DNA of 64,000 nucleotides from CANKHA01 sp963731585 (GCA_963731585.1 CAVSWC010000003.1:1054001-1118000); one strand, 5' to 3'; positions 1 through 11,240 are shown, counted from the first letter of the stretch. The notes: generated from the sequence alone by a model not told the origin. Numbers and translations: made by a program.

Positions 1-592
1 ACCTTGCCGCCGCGCGAGTTTCGCGCCGGCTATGCCGAGGTGGTCAAATACGGGTTGATCGGCGACGCCGCTTTCTTCTCCTGGCTGGAGGCTAACGCGC
101 GCGAGGTGTTTGCCGGCGGGGCGGCGCGCGAACATGCCATCGCCGTGAGTTGCCGCGCCAAAGCCGGCACCGTGGCGCGCGATGAGCGCGAAAGCGGTGA
201 GCGTGCGCTGCTCAATCTCGGCCATACATTCGGCCACGCGCTGGAAGCCGCCGCCGGATTCTCCGACCGCCTGTTGCATGGCGAGGCGGTGGCCGTCGGC
301 ATGGCGCTCGCCTTCGCCTTCTCGGCGCGGCGCGGCCTCTTGCCGGCATCGGAGGCCCAGCGTGTGGCGCGCCATCTGGCCGGCGTTGGACTGCCGACCC
401 GCATGTCGGATATTGCCGGCGAATTACCCGGTCCGGACCGCCTGCTGGAATTGATGGCGCAGGACAAGAAGGTAAAGCGCGGCAAGCTCGCGCTCATTCT
501 CGCGCGCGGCATCGGCGACGGCCTTCATCGAACCCGACGTCGATCAGGCCGAGATCCGGGCCTTCCTGGCGGAGCAGCTTTCGGGGCGGTAG
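1..592 (+). CDS. aroB: 3-dehydroquinate synthase, C-terminal part (partial)
   Basis: This is the C-terminal half of 3-dehydroquinate synthase, the second enzyme of the shikimate pathway; the gene begins before the window. Visible family signatures are the GYAEVVKYGLI stretch, the metal-binding segment NLGHTFGHALE and the HGEAVAVGMALA motif. The frame breaks near position 520, where one extra g makes the last 25 or so residues read as Arg/Gly-rich nonsense. Removing it restores AFIEPDVDQ and a stop at 590-592, a normal AroB tail. It converges with bolA, whose stop lies 2 bases away. The identity is very secure. The frameshift is probably an assembly error, since the same +1 lesion recurs across the flanking genes. 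Confidence 0.93.
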
Positions 593-593
593 G

Positions 594-869
594 CTAGACG
601 CCGCCTTCGTCCGGGGCTTTGGCATGGATGGCGAGCGCATGCACGCCGCCGGCAAGCTCCGCCGCCAGCACCGAGTTAATCATCCGGTGCCGGTCAACGC
701 GGCTCTTCCCCCGGAAGGCCTCGGACACAATATAAACCCGGTAGTGCGTTTCCCCGCCCGGCCGATGGCCGGCATGACCTTGATGCTGCTCGGATTCGTC
801 CACCACGCTTAAGTTTTTCGGCGCGAAAGCCTCGGTCAACTTTCGCGTGATTAAATCTTTTATTTGCAT
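594..869 (-). CDS. bolA: BolA family protein
   Basis: A small protein of about 91 residues of the BolA family, class II KH-like proteins that partner monothiol glutaredoxins in Fe-S and iron handling or act as regulators. The family signature is clear: VVDESEQHQGHAGH followed by HYRVYIVSEAF and the helix RHRMINSVLAAEL. I chose the ATG at 869 because MQIKDLITRKL matches the usual BolA N-terminus; an in-frame ATG at 890 would add 7 residues. It is transcribed away from the J-domain gene and converges on aroB. Confidence 0.9.
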   Translation of the reverse strand: MQIKDLITRKLTEAFAPKNLSVVDESEQHQGHAGHRPGGETHYRVYIVSEAFRGKSRVDRHRMINSVLAAELAGGVHALAIHAKAPDEGGV

Positions 870-946
870 GCCTGCGCTAGGAAGCGCCATTTGGCCAATT
901 GTCAAGTCTTGAAGCGGGCAGCGGCAAGTACGCATAATCGGCGGCT

Positions 947-1573
947 ATGAAATTCAACTCTCCCCATTTCGATCGCATCCGGGTCAAGCCAGGCCCGGAA
1001 CAGCGCGTACCCACCGACCGTCCGGGTTGCGACTGGAAGGGCTGCGAGCAAGCGGCGACGCATCGCGCGCCGAAAGGCCGGCTGCGTGAAAAGGAATACT
1101 GGCGCTTCTGCCTTGCGCATGTGCGCGAATATAACCAGTCGTATAATTTCTTCGCCGGCATGAGCGACGACGCGGTCGCGCAATATCAGAAGGATTCCAT
1201 CACCGGTCATCGTCCCACCTGGAAAATTGGAATGAACGGCCCGGTCAACGAAACGGTCAAGCGGCGGGCGCGCTCCTCCGGCTTCGACGGCGCCGATGAT
1301 CCCTTCAACGTGTTCAAGGAGACCGGCGGCCGCTGGCGCGCCGGCTCTGAGCCGCAACAGCCGGAAGGCCGCATGATCCGCAATGCCGAGCGCAAGGCGC
1401 TGCATGATCTCGGTCTGGAGAACGATGCTACCAAGACCGACGTGCGCACCGCCTTCAAGGCGCTGGTGAAACAGCATCACCCCGATACAAATGGCGGCGA
1501 CCGCTCCACCGAGGACCGGCTGCGGGACATCATCCAGGCTTACAAATATTTGAAGTCGATCGGCTTCGCCTGA
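947..1573 (+). CDS. J-domain (DnaJ-like) protein
   Basis: A 208-residue protein with a C-terminal J-domain. The last 60 residues run from ALHDLGLENDATKTDVRTAF through KALVKQHHPDTNGGD and contain the invariant HPD tripeptide that stimulates Hsp70/DnaK ATPase activity. The N-terminal 140 residues hold no recognised zinc finger or client domain, though CDWKGCEQAATHRAP has two cysteines and a histidine. It is not DnaJ itself, as the J-domain is at the wrong end and there is no Gly/Phe region. It sits between bolA and cobS, an order familiar in Bradyrhizobium relatives. Confidence 0.85.
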   Translation: MKFNSPHFDRIRVKPGPEQRVPTDRPGCDWKGCEQAATHRAPKGRLREKEYWRFCLAHVREYNQSYNFFAGMSDDAVAQYQKDSITGHRPTWKIGMNGPVNETVKRRARSSGFDGADDPFNVFKETGGRWRAGSEPQQPEGRMIRNAERKALHDLGLENDATKTDVRTAFKALVKQHHPDTNGGDRSTEDRLRDIIQAYKYLKSIGFA

Positions 1574-1773
1574 CCGGCCAACGGCTCCGCCCGCGCAGCA
1601 ACCCTGCCCCGCCTTTGCAAGCCTGCCGAAAATGCCTATTTGATTGCTAGAATTGGCCTTGGCGGGCCGGGTTTCGCCCCGTCCGGCCTTTCTGCTAGGT
1701 TCCCGTCCCAGAATCTAGACCGTTTGGCCGAACCGCATCGGGTTTCGAGGGGTTTCGAAACCACGGAGGACCA

Positions 1774-2760
1774 ATGAGTGCCGCAGTGCAAGAAATAGCC
1801 GGCCTGCCGGACATGAAGGTGTCGGTCCGCCAGCAATTCGGAATCGACAGCGACATGGAGGTTCCGGCTTATTCCCAGCCCGACGAGCACGTGCCGGAAA
1901 TCGACTCCGATTATCGCTTCGACAGGCCGACCACGCTTGCCATTCTCGCCGGCTTTGCGCGCAACCGCCGCGTGATCGTCACCGGCTATCACGGCACCGG
2001 GAAATCGACGCATATCGAGCAGGTCGCCGCGCGGCTGAACTGGCCGATGGTGCGCGTTAATCTCGACAGCCACATCAGCCGTATCGATCTGATCGGCAAG
2101 GACGCCATCGTCATCAAGGACGGTCAGCAGGTCACGGAATTCCGTGACGGCATTCTCCCCTGGGCCTACCAGAACAACGTGGCGCTCTGTTTCGACGAAT
2201 ACGACGCCGGGCGGCCTGACGTGATGTTCGTGATCCAGCGCGTACTGGAATCTTCCGGCCGGCTCACGCTGCTCGACCAAAGCCGCGTGATCAAGCCACA
2301 TCCGGCCTTCCGTCTGTTCGCCACCGCCAACACGATCGGGCTCGGAGACACCAGCGGCCTTTATCACGGCACGCAGCAGCTCAATCAGGCGCAGATGGAC
2401 CGTTGGTCGATCGTGACCACGCTCAACTATCTGCCGCATGACAACGAGGTCGAGATCGTGCTGGCGAAGGCCAAGCACTACCGCACCGAGGAAGGCCGCG
2501 ACATCGTCAGCAAGATGGTCCGCGTCGCCGATCTCACGCGCAACGCCTTCATGAACGGCGATATATCCACCGTGATGAGCCCGCGCACGGTGATCACCTG
2601 GGCGGAGAATTCCGACATCTTCAAGGACATCGGCTTCGGCTTCCGCCTGACCTTCCTGAACAAGTGCGACGAACTCGAGCGCCCGATCGTGGCAGAGTTC
2701 TACCAGCGCTCTTTTGGGCAAGAGCTGCCGGAATCCTCGGTCAACGTCGCGCTGAGTTGA
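1774..2760 (+). CDS. cobS: Aerobic cobaltochelatase subunit CobS
   Basis: The AAA+ ATPase subunit of the aerobic cobaltochelatase (CobN-CobS-CobT), which inserts cobalt into hydrogenobyrinate a,c-diamide during vitamin B12 synthesis. The Walker A motif is GYHGTGKS around residue 74, the Walker B-like segment is ALCFDEYDAG around residue 140, and LFATANTIGLGDTSG carries sensor 1. The length of 328 residues is normal for the family. A good ribosome site (ggagga) lies 5 bases before the ATG. The cobT gene follows after 19 bases, so the two are probably co-transcribed and form the chaperone-like ring. Confidence 0.96.
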   Translation: MSAAVQEIAGLPDMKVSVRQQFGIDSDMEVPAYSQPDEHVPEIDSDYRFDRPTTLAILAGFARNRRVIVTGYHGTGKSTHIEQVAARLNWPMVRVNLDSHISRIDLIGKDAIVIKDGQQVTEFRDGILPWAYQNNVALCFDEYDAGRPDVMFVIQRVLESSGRLTLLDQSRVIKPHPAFRLFATANTIGLGDTSGLYHGTQQLNQAQMDRWSIVTTLNYLPHDNEVEIVLAKAKHYRTEEGRDIVSKMVRVADLTRNAFMNGDISTVMSPRTVITWAENSDIFKDIGFGFRLTFLNKCDELERPIVAEFYQRSFGQELPESSVNVALS

Positions 2761-2779
2761 AGGAGAGAAGCCGCCAAGC

Positions 2780-4715
2780 ATGGCCTCCAACCAGAAGCCA
2801 AAGTCTTCGTCGAAGGGATCACCGGCCGAGCCGTTCAAGCGCGCGGTGGCCGGTTGCCTGCGGGCGATCGCCAAAAAGCCCGGCGTCGACGTCAGCTTCG
2901 CGGCGGAGCGGCCTGGCCTCGCGGGCTTAAAGGCGCGACTGCCGGAACCGGCCCGCAAGCTGACGCAGCACGATGCCGCTATCGTGCGAGGGCATGCCGA
3001 CGCCATGGCGTTGCGGCTGGCCTGTCATGATCCCGCCGTGCACCGCCGCATCCAGCCGGGCGGGCAGCAGGCGCGTGCGGTGTTCGAGGCGGTGGAACAG
3101 GCGCGCGTCGAAGCCATCGGCGCCCGGCGCATGGAAGGCGTGGCACAAAATCTTTCCGCCATGCTCGATGACCGTTTTCACCGCGGCAAGGCGGGCGAGG
3201 TCACCGACCGCGCCGACGCGCCGCTCGAGGACGCGCTCGCCATGCTGGTGCGGGAACGGTTGACCGGTCTTGCCCCGCCGCTGGCGGCTAAACCGCTGGT
3301 GGATCTGTGGCGGCCGCTGATCGAAGAACGCGCAGGCAAAAACCTCGACCGCCTGGAACGCCTGGTGGAAGACCAGCGCCGCTTCGGCGATGCCATCCAC
3401 GACCTGCTCGACAACCTCGACATGGGCGAGGATCGCAGCGAGAGCGAAGGCGACGAGGAGGAAGACAGCGAGGAACAACGCAGCAAAAAGGATCAAGAGG
3501 GCGAGGACGGCGAGAACAAGGAATCCGAAGAAGCCGAACGCATGCGCGCGGAACAGGCGGAATCCTCCGAGCGAAGATCAGGATGAAGCCGCCGAAGGGG
3601 CGGAGGCATCCACCTCCGATCTGATGGACGACACCGAGGGCGAGGACGGTGAGGAAGCTGCGCAGCCGTGGCGTCCACGCGCGGGCCAGAACGAGCCGCG
3701 CGGGCCCGATTACCGGCCGTTCACCACCCGCTTCGACGAGATGGTGCCGGCGGAGCAGCTTTGCGACGCGGACGAGCTCGATCGCCTGCGGGCCTATCTC
3801 GACAAGCAATTGTCCAGCCTGCAGGGCGTCGTCGCGCGCCTCGCCAATCGGCTGCAACGGCGCCTGATGGCGCAGCAGAATCGCGCCTGGGAATTCGATC
3901 TGGAGGAGGGCGTGCTCGACGCCTCACGGCTGTCGCGCATCATCATCGATCCGATGCATCCGCTCTCGTTCAAGCACGAGAAGGAAACCAATTTCCGTGA
4001 CACCGTGGTGACATTGCTGCTGGACAATTCCGGCTCCATGCGCGGCCGTCCGATCACGGTGGCCGCAACCTGCGCCGATATTCTGGCGCGCACGCTGGAG
4101 CGCTGCGGGGTGAAGGTGGAAATCCTGGGCTTTACGACGCGGGCCTGGAAAGGCGGGCAGTCGCGCGAGAACTGGCTCGCCGCCAATAAGCCGGTCAATC
4201 CCGGCCGCCTGAACGACCTGCGCCACATCATCTACAAATCCGCCGACGCGCCTTGGCGGCGAGCACGCAAGAATCTCGGGTTGATGATGCGCGAAGGCCT
4301 GTTGAAGGAGAATATCGACGGCGAGGCGCTGGATTGGGCGCATAAGCGGCTGTTGGCCCGCTCCGAGCAGCGCAAGATTTTGATGATGATTTCCGACGGC
4401 GCGCCGGTGGACGATTCGACGTTGTCGGTCAATCCGGGCAATTATCTCGAACGCCATCTGCGCTGGGTGATCAACGAGATCGAGACGCGCTCGCCGGTCG
4501 AACTGATCGCCATCGGGATCGGTCACGACGTGACGCGCTACTACCGCCGCGCCGTCACCATTGTGGACGCCGAGGAGCTCGGCGGCGCGATGACCGAAAA
4601 ACTGGCGGAATTGTTCGACGAACATGCTGCCGAAGCGCCGTGGCGGCCGCCCGTGCGCAAGCCGGACGTCTGGTCGCGGAAATCCGCCACCTTCCTTGAT
4701 CCGACCAAGCACTGA
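2780..4715 (+). CDS. cobT: Aerobic cobaltochelatase subunit CobT (frameshifted in this sequence)
   Basis: Partner of CobS in the cobaltochelatase ring. The N-terminal helical region is followed by an acidic linker rich in Glu/Asp/Ser (about residues 210-300) typical of CobT, then a C-terminal von Willebrand A domain with the MIDAS motif LLLDNSGSMRG near position 4016. The frame breaks near 3568 inside the acidic linker. A single extra base makes the first frame stop at 3586 while the other frame carries EDQDEAAEGAEAS onward to 4715. Correcting it gives about 644 residues, normal for CobT. It directly follows cobS. Confidence 0.93.
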
Positions 4716-4742
4716 CGCAAGCCGAAATCGGGGAGGGGCATC

Positions 4743-5757
4743 GTGGGGCGTTTCTCCCAGCCGGCTTTGGATTTGAGCCAACCTTTCCTGATCGCAGCTG
4801 CGATCCTGCTCTCGGCCGCACCCGCGCTGGCGCAGGGCCGCGTCGAAATCAATGCCACCGCCGATCAGCTATTTCGATCATAGCGACCGTGACCTTCGCC
4901 GCTTCGGCAAGCTGGAGTTTCGCGGCGGATTGCAACTGACCTCGCCATCGAAGGAATTCGGCGGCCTCTCCGCCCTGCGGATGCAGCCGGATGGCGGCGG
5001 CTTCATAGCGGTGACCGATACCGGGCGTTGGCTGCGCGGCCGCATCGTCTATTCCGGCTCGGCACCAAGCGGCATCGCCGAGCCGGAGATGGCGCCGATG
5101 CTCGGTGCGGACGGCAAGAGTCTGGTCGCGCGCGGATGGTTCGATACCGAAGCGATCGCGGAGGACGCCGGCACGATCTATGTCGGCATCGAGCGTGTGC
5201 ATCGCATCGTGAAATACGATTTCGCCAAGAATGGCTTGCAGGCGCGCGGTGCGCCGATCCCGGCTCCGCCTGAGTTCAAGGGCATGCCGCCGAATAGAGG
5301 GATTGAGGGTCTCGCATTCGTGCCGAAGGGATCGCCGCTCGCCGGGACCCTCATCGTGATCACCGAGGCGGCCCTCGACGCCTCGGGAAACGTCAGGGCT
5401 TTTCTGCTCGGCGGTCCGAGCCCCGGCGCTTTCTCCATCAAACGCGCCGACGATTTCGATGTGACGGATTGCGCGTTGCTGGCCGGCGGCGATCTCCTGC
5501 TGCTGGAGCGCCGGTTTTCCTGGCTGCGCAGCGCCGTGCGCATCCGCCGGATTGCGGCTGCCGATCTGCGCCCTGGCGCGCTCGCCGATGCCAGCGTGAT
5601 TTTCTACGCCGACTTCGGGCAGCAGATTGACAACTTCGAGGGCCTCGGCGTGCACCGCACAGCGTCGGGCGAGACCGTGCTGACCCTCGTCTCCGACGAC
5701 AATTTCTCGCCACTGCAACGGACGCTGCTGATGCAGTTCACGCTGACGGGCGAATAA
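4743..5757 (+). CDS. Secreted esterase-like activity of phytase family protein (frameshifted)
   Basis: A probable exported protein of the 'esterase-like activity of phytase' family (PF13449), a beta-propeller-like fold of uncertain substrate. A GTG start at 4743 behind a GA-rich ribosome site gives a hydrophobic signal, LIAAAILLSAAPALAQG. The frame then breaks near 4855 (+1) and continues as PISYFDHSDRDLRRFGKLEF. Family features include GGFIAVTDTGRWLRG, NRGIEGLAFVPKG and the late IDNFEGLGVH segment. The corrected product is about 338 residues. The family call rests on recognising these segments; the substrate is unknown. Confidence 0.78.
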
Positions 5758-5808
5758 GAATGGCCGGGCAGAAGCCCAGCCATGGACAACACCGAAGCGC
5801 TGTGAAGC

Positions 5809-6114
5809 TTAGCCTGCAGTTGGTTCGGTGGCGGCTGCCCGTTTCTTCTGTACCTGGCGCTTCAACTCGAGCGCGCGGGGCGAGAGTTGGTCGGCCTTGG
5901 CCTTGAGCAGGAAGGCATCGAGCCCGCCGCGATGGTCGACCGTCTTCACGGCGTTGGCGGAAATCCGCAGGCGCACACGCCGGCCGAGAACTTCCGATGC
6001 CAGGGTGACATTGCAGAGGTTCGGCAGGAACCGCCGCTTGGTCTTATGGTTGGAGTGGCTGACCTTGTGCCCAACCTGAGGACCCTTGCCGGTCAATTCG
6101 CATCGCTGCGACAT
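5809..6114 (-). CDS. rpmB: 50S ribosomal protein L28
   Basis: Ribosomal protein L28 of the large subunit. The N-terminus MSQRCELTGKGPQVGHKVSH and the following HKTKRRFLPNL segment are the family signature, and VDHRGGLDAFLLKAK matches the alphaproteobacterial C-terminal half. The start at 6114 is chosen by homology; the open frame extends upstream to 6219 but that part is unlike L28. The length of 101 residues fits alphaproteobacteria, which carry a Lys/Arg-rich C-terminal tail. It stands alone on the minus strand. Confidence 0.96.
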   Translation of the reverse strand: MSQRCELTGKGPQVGHKVSHSNHKTKRRFLPNLCNVTLASEVLGRRVRLRISANAVKTVDHRGGLDAFLLKAKADQLSPRALELKRQVQKKRAAATEPTAG

Positions 6115-6371
6115 GGCTAAAACCTCAAAATCCGTGGCCCGCGCCGGATGCGCCTGGCCAATGCTTATCGTTTTGCGAGAGCAGGCGAACGTATAAGGGA
6201 CGGCGGCTAAAGGCGTCAAGCCAAGCCTTGCATTCCCGCAGGCACTTCATAGAAACGACGTATTCCCCGCCGAGACCACCCCCAGGGAATCTGTTGTTAA
6301 GCCCGGCATTTGCGGCCGTTACGGCTCATTCGCAGGCTGCCGTGTTATGCTACGCGCGGAAGCCTGCCACG

Positions 6372-7260
6372 ATGCCTTGCACCGGGCAAAAAGGACTGTA
6401 TTTCGTGCTGCCAACCTGGCTCCGATTTACCGCGCCTGCTGCAAGTCACCGCTGCCGTGCTGACCGTGTTGGCCTGCGCGGCCCCCGCCCATGCGCAAGC
6501 CAAGCTCGACGCGCGCTATACCGCTTCGCTGGGCGGCGTCACCATCGGCCGCGGAGCCTGGGTGATCGATTTCCGGGATGACCAATACACCGCGGCGGCC
6601 AGCGGGATGGCCACCGGCTTGCTGAAGATGTTCGCGGGCGGCACAGGCACCACGGCGTCACGCGGCACCGTCGCCAATGGCCAGCCGGTGCCCCGCAGCT
6701 ATGCCGCGACCATGACCGCCAATAAGAAAAAGGACGAGGTGGAGATCGAGATCGAGAACGGAGCGGTAAAGGATTACTCGGTCAAGCCGCCCGCGCCGCC
6801 CGATCCGGAACGCGTGCCGATCACCGAGGCTCATCGCCGCGGCGTCACCGACCCGATGACGGCCTCGCTGATACGAGCCGCGGCCGGCGCCGATCCAATA
6901 GCGCCGGAAACCTGCCAGCGCTCGACTGCGATTTTCGATGGTCGCATGCGCTACGACCTGCGTCTTGCTTTCAAGCGTATGGACAAGGTGAAGCCGGAGA
7001 AGGGCTATCAGGGTCCGGTGGTGGTTTGCTCGGTCGCTTTCACGCCGCTGGCCGGCCATATCCCCACCCGCCCGGTGATCCAGTACCTGACCTCGATGCA
7101 GGATTCCGAAGTGTGGTTCGCGCCGCTGGCCGGCACGCGCATCCTGGTGCCCTTCCGCATCTCGGTTCCGACGCCGGTCGGCGACGCTGTGGTGGAGGCG
7201 ACGCAATTCCTGGTGACTCCAGCGCCGCGTGTGACGCCCACCAATGCCAAGGCGCTGTGA
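6372..7260 (+). CDS. DUF3108 domain-containing exported protein (frameshifted in signal peptide)
   Basis: A probable periplasmic protein of the DUF3108 family, common next to rpmB in Bradyrhizobium relatives; function unknown. The mature part begins AQAKLDARYTASLGGVTIGR and carries the characteristic DGRMRYDLRLAFKRMD segment. The start codon proposed is the ATG at 6372 (MPCTGQKGLYFVLPTWL). The frame breaks near 6435 (+1), within the signal peptide, and continues as LLQVTAAVLTVLACAAPAHA, a good signal and cleavage site. An uncorrected caller would pick a start at 6310 in the second frame and get a nonsense N-terminus. Confidence 0.8.
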
Positions 7261-7688
7261 CTCCTCTCTCTTGACTCTCAAGATCAGGCAGGCATTCCCG
7301 ACCTTAACCTTTTGGGCTTGATCGTGACGACTTCAAAACCCGGTATTTCCCCTGATGTTGTGGAAGGCTGCAGGCCAAGCCCTAGATGTCGCGGTGAACG
7401 AAGTCTGACTCACCTCTGAGTACCGATTCGGCCGCGATTCGTTCGAGACTCGTTCTACCCTTTAAGGCCGGCGCTTTCGGGCGTTGCATTGTGATACAGA
7501 AACCGGACGTGCTCAGCAGCGTGGGCCGGTTGCGCAAAATGAGAAAGCTTGCGCGGATTTCGTGATGACCTTATCTGCGCTAGGCGCTTAACCCTTTAGA
7601 GAAAGGGCGTTTCTCCACGCGCGCCGGCTTCACTTCGCTTGAAAAGTCCTAGCGGACCGAACCTCCTTCCCATCAGCCCGGACGATCG
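7261..7688. other. Long non-coding gap before the helicase gene
   Basis: There are 428 bases without a believable gene between the DUF3108 gene and the helicase start. I see no tRNA, no clear terminator with a T-run and no strong sigma-70 promoter. The stretch has little codon structure and is probably the upstream regulatory region of the helicase gene, but nothing specific can be assigned. Confidence 0.4.
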
Positions 7689-10600
7689 ATGACAATCTCT
7701 TTCTCTTCCCCCGCCGCCCGCGATCCGCGTGCGCGGGGTGCCGGCGTCACCGCCGTTCTCGGCCCCACCAACACCGGCAAGACGCATCTCGCGATCGAGC
7801 GGATGGTGGCGCATTCTTCCGGCGTCATCGGGCTGCCGCTTCGGCTGCTGGCGCGCGAGGTCTACAATAAAGTCGTCGACCGCGTCGGGCGCCGAGTCCG
7901 TTGCACTCATCACCGGCGAAGAGAAAATCAAGCCGCAAAATCCGCGCTACTGGGTTTCCACCGTCGAAGCCATGCCGCGCGACCTCGACGTCGCATTCCT
8001 GGCGGTCGATGAGGTGCAGCTCGGCGCGGATCTCGAGCGCGGCCACGTATTCACCGATCGCATGCTCAATCGCCGCGCGCGCGAGGAAACGTTGGTGCTG
8101 GGCGCCGCGACCATGCGGCCGATGATCGAGAAGCTGCTGCCCGGCGCCCACATCCTGAGCCGGCCGCGCATGTCGCAGCTCACTTTCGCGGGCGAGAAGA
8201 AGATCACGCGGCTGCCACGCCGTTCCGCCATCGTGGCATTTTCGGCCGAGGAAGTTTACGCCATCGCCGAGCTGATCCGCCGCCAACGCGGCGGTGCCGC
8301 GGTGGTGCTGGGCGCGCTCTCGCCGCGCACGCGCAACGCCCAGGTGGCGCTGTATCAATCCGGCGACGTGGATTATCTCATCGCCACGGATGCCATCGGC
8401 ATGGGGCTCAATCTCGACGTCGATCATGTCGCTTTTGCTTCGGACCGGAAATTCGATGGCTATCAATATCGCCGGCTCAACCCGGCCGAGCTCGCGCAGA
8501 TCGCCGGCCGTGCCGGCCGTGCCACGCGCGACGGCACCTTTGGCACGACCGGGCGCTGCCCGCCGTTTGAGCAGGAGCTGGTGCAGGCGCTGGAGAGTCA
8601 CAGTTTCGAACCCGTTCGGCTGCTGCAATGGCGCAATACGGATCTGGATTTCGCCTCGCTCAGCGCGCTGCAAGTCTCGCTGGCGGTGACGCCGAAGGAG
8701 CCCGGGCTCACGCGCGCGCCGATCGCCGAGGACATCCTCGTGCTGGAACACGCCGTGCGCGACGAAAGCGTACGTGCGGTGGCGAAAACGCGCAACGCCG
8801 TCGAACGGTTGTGGGACGTCTGCCAGGTTCCCGACTATCGCAAGATCGCGCCGGCGACCCACGCGGAACTTGCCGTCACGCTCTATGGGTTTTTGATGCG
8901 GGAGGGAAACGTCTCGACCGACTGGTTCGCTCGGCAGGTGGCGCTGGCCGACCACACCGACGGCGGCATCGATGCTCTTTCCAACCGCATCGCGCATGTC
9001 AGGACGTGGACTTTCGTCGCAAACCGTCCCGACTGGCTTGCCGATCCTGAGCATTGGCAGGGTGTCACACGCGCGGTAGAAGATAAGCTCTCCGACGCGC
9101 TGCACGAACGTCTGGCGGAACGCTTCGTCGACCGCCGCACCAGCGTGTTGATGCGGCGGTTGAAGGAAAGCACGATGCTGGAGACGGAGATCGGAAAGAC
9201 GGGCGAGGTCGTGGTTGAAGGCCACGTCATCGGCCGGCTTGATGGTTTCGTCTTCGCCGCTGCGCCCTCCGCCGGAAGTTCGGAAGCCAAGGCGCTGCAG
9301 GCCACCGCTCAAAAAGCGCTGGCCGGAGAGATTGATGCCCGCGCCACGCGGCTTTCGCAGGCGCCTGACGAGCAATTCGTGCTCGCGGCCGACGGCGCTA
9401 TCCGCTGGCAGGGCGATGCAGTCGGCAAGCTCGTTGCGGCCGAAGAGGTGCTGCGCCCGCGCGTGCGCGTGATCGCCGACGAGCAGCTCACCGGCGCTTC
9501 GCGCGACATGGTGCAGGCACGCCTCGATCTGTGGCTGAAGAGCCATATCGAAAAAATACTCGCGCCGCTGTTCGCTTTGTCGGCGGCGGAGGACATCACC
9601 GGCATGGCGCGCGGTGTCGCCTTCCAGCTCGTCGAGGCGCTCGGCGTGCTGGAGCGGCAGAAGGTCGCGGATGACGTAAAGGGACTCGATCAGCCCGCGC
9701 GCGCGACCTTGCGCAAATACGGGATGCGTTTCGGCGCCTACCACATTTATCTGCCCAATCTGCTGAAGCCGGCGCCGCGCATTCTGGCCGCGCAACTATG
9801 GGCGCTGAAGCATGCCGCGCCTGATGCCAAGGGCCTCGACGAACTGCGTGCGCTCGCTTCCGGCGGGCGCACCTCGATCCCGACAGACAAGGAGATCGCC
9901 CGGCCGCTTTATCGCACCGTCGGCTATCGCGTCTGCGGCGAGCGCGCGGTGCGCGTCGACATTCTGGAGCGGCTGGCGGATCTCATCCGGCCGGCGCTGA
10001 GCTGGCGCGAAGGCTCGCCGATTCCAAAACCGCCCGGCGCGGTGGAAGGCGGCGGCTTCACGGTGACGCCGGCCATGACCTCGCTTACCGGCGCTGCAGG
10101 CGAAGACTTTGCCTCCGTGCTGCGCTCGCTCGGCTATCGTGCAGAGCGGCGGCCGAAGCCCGCGGAAGCCGCTGCTGTATCGACGGAGCCGGTCGCGGCC
10201 GCGCCGGAAACGGCGGCCACGCCGGAAACTGGAGGGACGACGGAGACGCAGGCCGGGCTGGTCGGTGAAGATGCCGTCGGCGCCGGAAGCAGCCCCAGGC
10301 CCCGAGCCTGAGGTATTGCCGTCTGCCGAGGCGCCGCCGACTGAACCGGCCATAGCCCCGCTGCCTGCCGAGGTGCCTCCGACCGAACCGGCCATAGCCG
10401 CGCTGGAAGCGGTCCCGGCTGCGGATTCGGCCGCCACAGCCACAGCGCCTGCCACCGCTACGGAAGAGCAGGCCTGCATCGAGGTATGGCGCCCGGGCCG
10501 TCCGTCGGAACGCCCCCGTCACAGCAAACCGCGGCGACACCGTCGTCCCGAGCAAGCGGCTGCCGAAGGCGCAACAGCAAGCGCGGCGCCGGCTCCGGCG

Positions 10601-10855
10601 GAAGCTGCTGCGGCGCAGCCTGCCGAGCCGCCGCATCGCAAGCCGCGCCCGCAGCGTCATCGCCATGAAAACAAGGACAAGGAGCGTTCCGGGCAGGGCC
10701 GGCCGCCGCGGCGCGAAAGCCAGCGGGATCGCGGCGCCTTCGCCCAGCCACGGCCGCAGGAGCGTCGCGAGAAAGTTGCCGATCCGAATTCGCCTTTCGC
10801 CAAGCTCGCGGCATTGAAGGCGCAACTCGAAGCCGACACGAAGGAGCGGCGCTGA
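7689..10855 (+). CDS. Suv3-like superfamily 2 RNA helicase with disordered tail (two frameshifts)
   Basis: A large SF2 helicase resembling mitochondrial SUV3. Motif I is GPTNTGKTHLA near the N-terminus, motif II is DEVQL near position 8008, LIATDAIGMGLNLDV is motif V and IAGRAGRATRDGTFG is motif VI. The start ATG 7689 reads into motif I at once, but a +1 insertion near 7884 shifts the frame, so callers start in the second frame and lose motif I. A second +1 near 10273 moves the C-terminus into a third frame ending at 10855. The tail from about 10140 is low-complexity Ala/Pro/Glu, then Arg/Lys/His-rich, and looks disordered and RNA-binding. The corrected length is about 1,055 residues. Confidence 0.88.
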
Positions 10856-10867
10856 GCCGCTTGATGA

Positions 10868-11240
10868 TTGGATCGCCAGCGCATCGATAAGTGGCTGTGG
10901 CATGCGCGGGTGGTGCGCACACGCAGCGCTGCCGCCGAACTTGTCACTTCCGGACTGGTCCGGCTCAACCGGGAGCGCGTCACTGCGCCAAGCCGGCCGG
11001 TGCGGGCCGATGACGTGATCACAGTCGCGCTCGATCGGCAGGTGCGGATCATGAAAGTGGTAAGCTTTGCGGAGCGGCGGGGCGGTGCCGAGGCCGGGCG
11101 CGTGCTTTATGCCGATCTCACGCCGCCGCCGCCGCCGCGAGACGAATCGACCCAAGGTCGCCGCCCGCGAGGCGGGGTCGGGCCGGCCGACCAAACGCGA
11201 CCGGCGCGCGATCGACCGGCTGCTGGATGAGGACGACTGA
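10868..11240 (+). CDS. S4 domain RNA-binding protein (Hsp15-like; frameshifted)
   Basis: A small RNA-binding protein of the S4/Hsp15 family, associated with recycling stalled 50S subunits. The S4 domain is at the N-terminus: RIDKWLWHARVVRTRSAAAE then LVTSGLVRLN. A TTG start at 10868 fits, 12 bases after the helicase stop, so co-transcription is likely. Near 11150 a +1 insertion breaks the frame; after correction the tail reads KVAAREAGSGRPTKRDRRA and stops at 11238-11240 after LLDEDD, the usual Hsp15-like basic tail. The corrected length is about 123 residues. Confidence 0.85.

Noticed and set aside
1636..3006. 456-residue minus-strand frame opposite cobS
   Set aside because: It is a shadow of cobS and the start of cobT, with low-complexity His/Asp/Arg content and no domain.
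7825..9795. Long minus-strand open frame of 656 residues opposite the helicase
   Set aside because: It is rich in Arg, His and Gly with no domain and mirrors the third-position GC of the helicase gene; a shadow frame.
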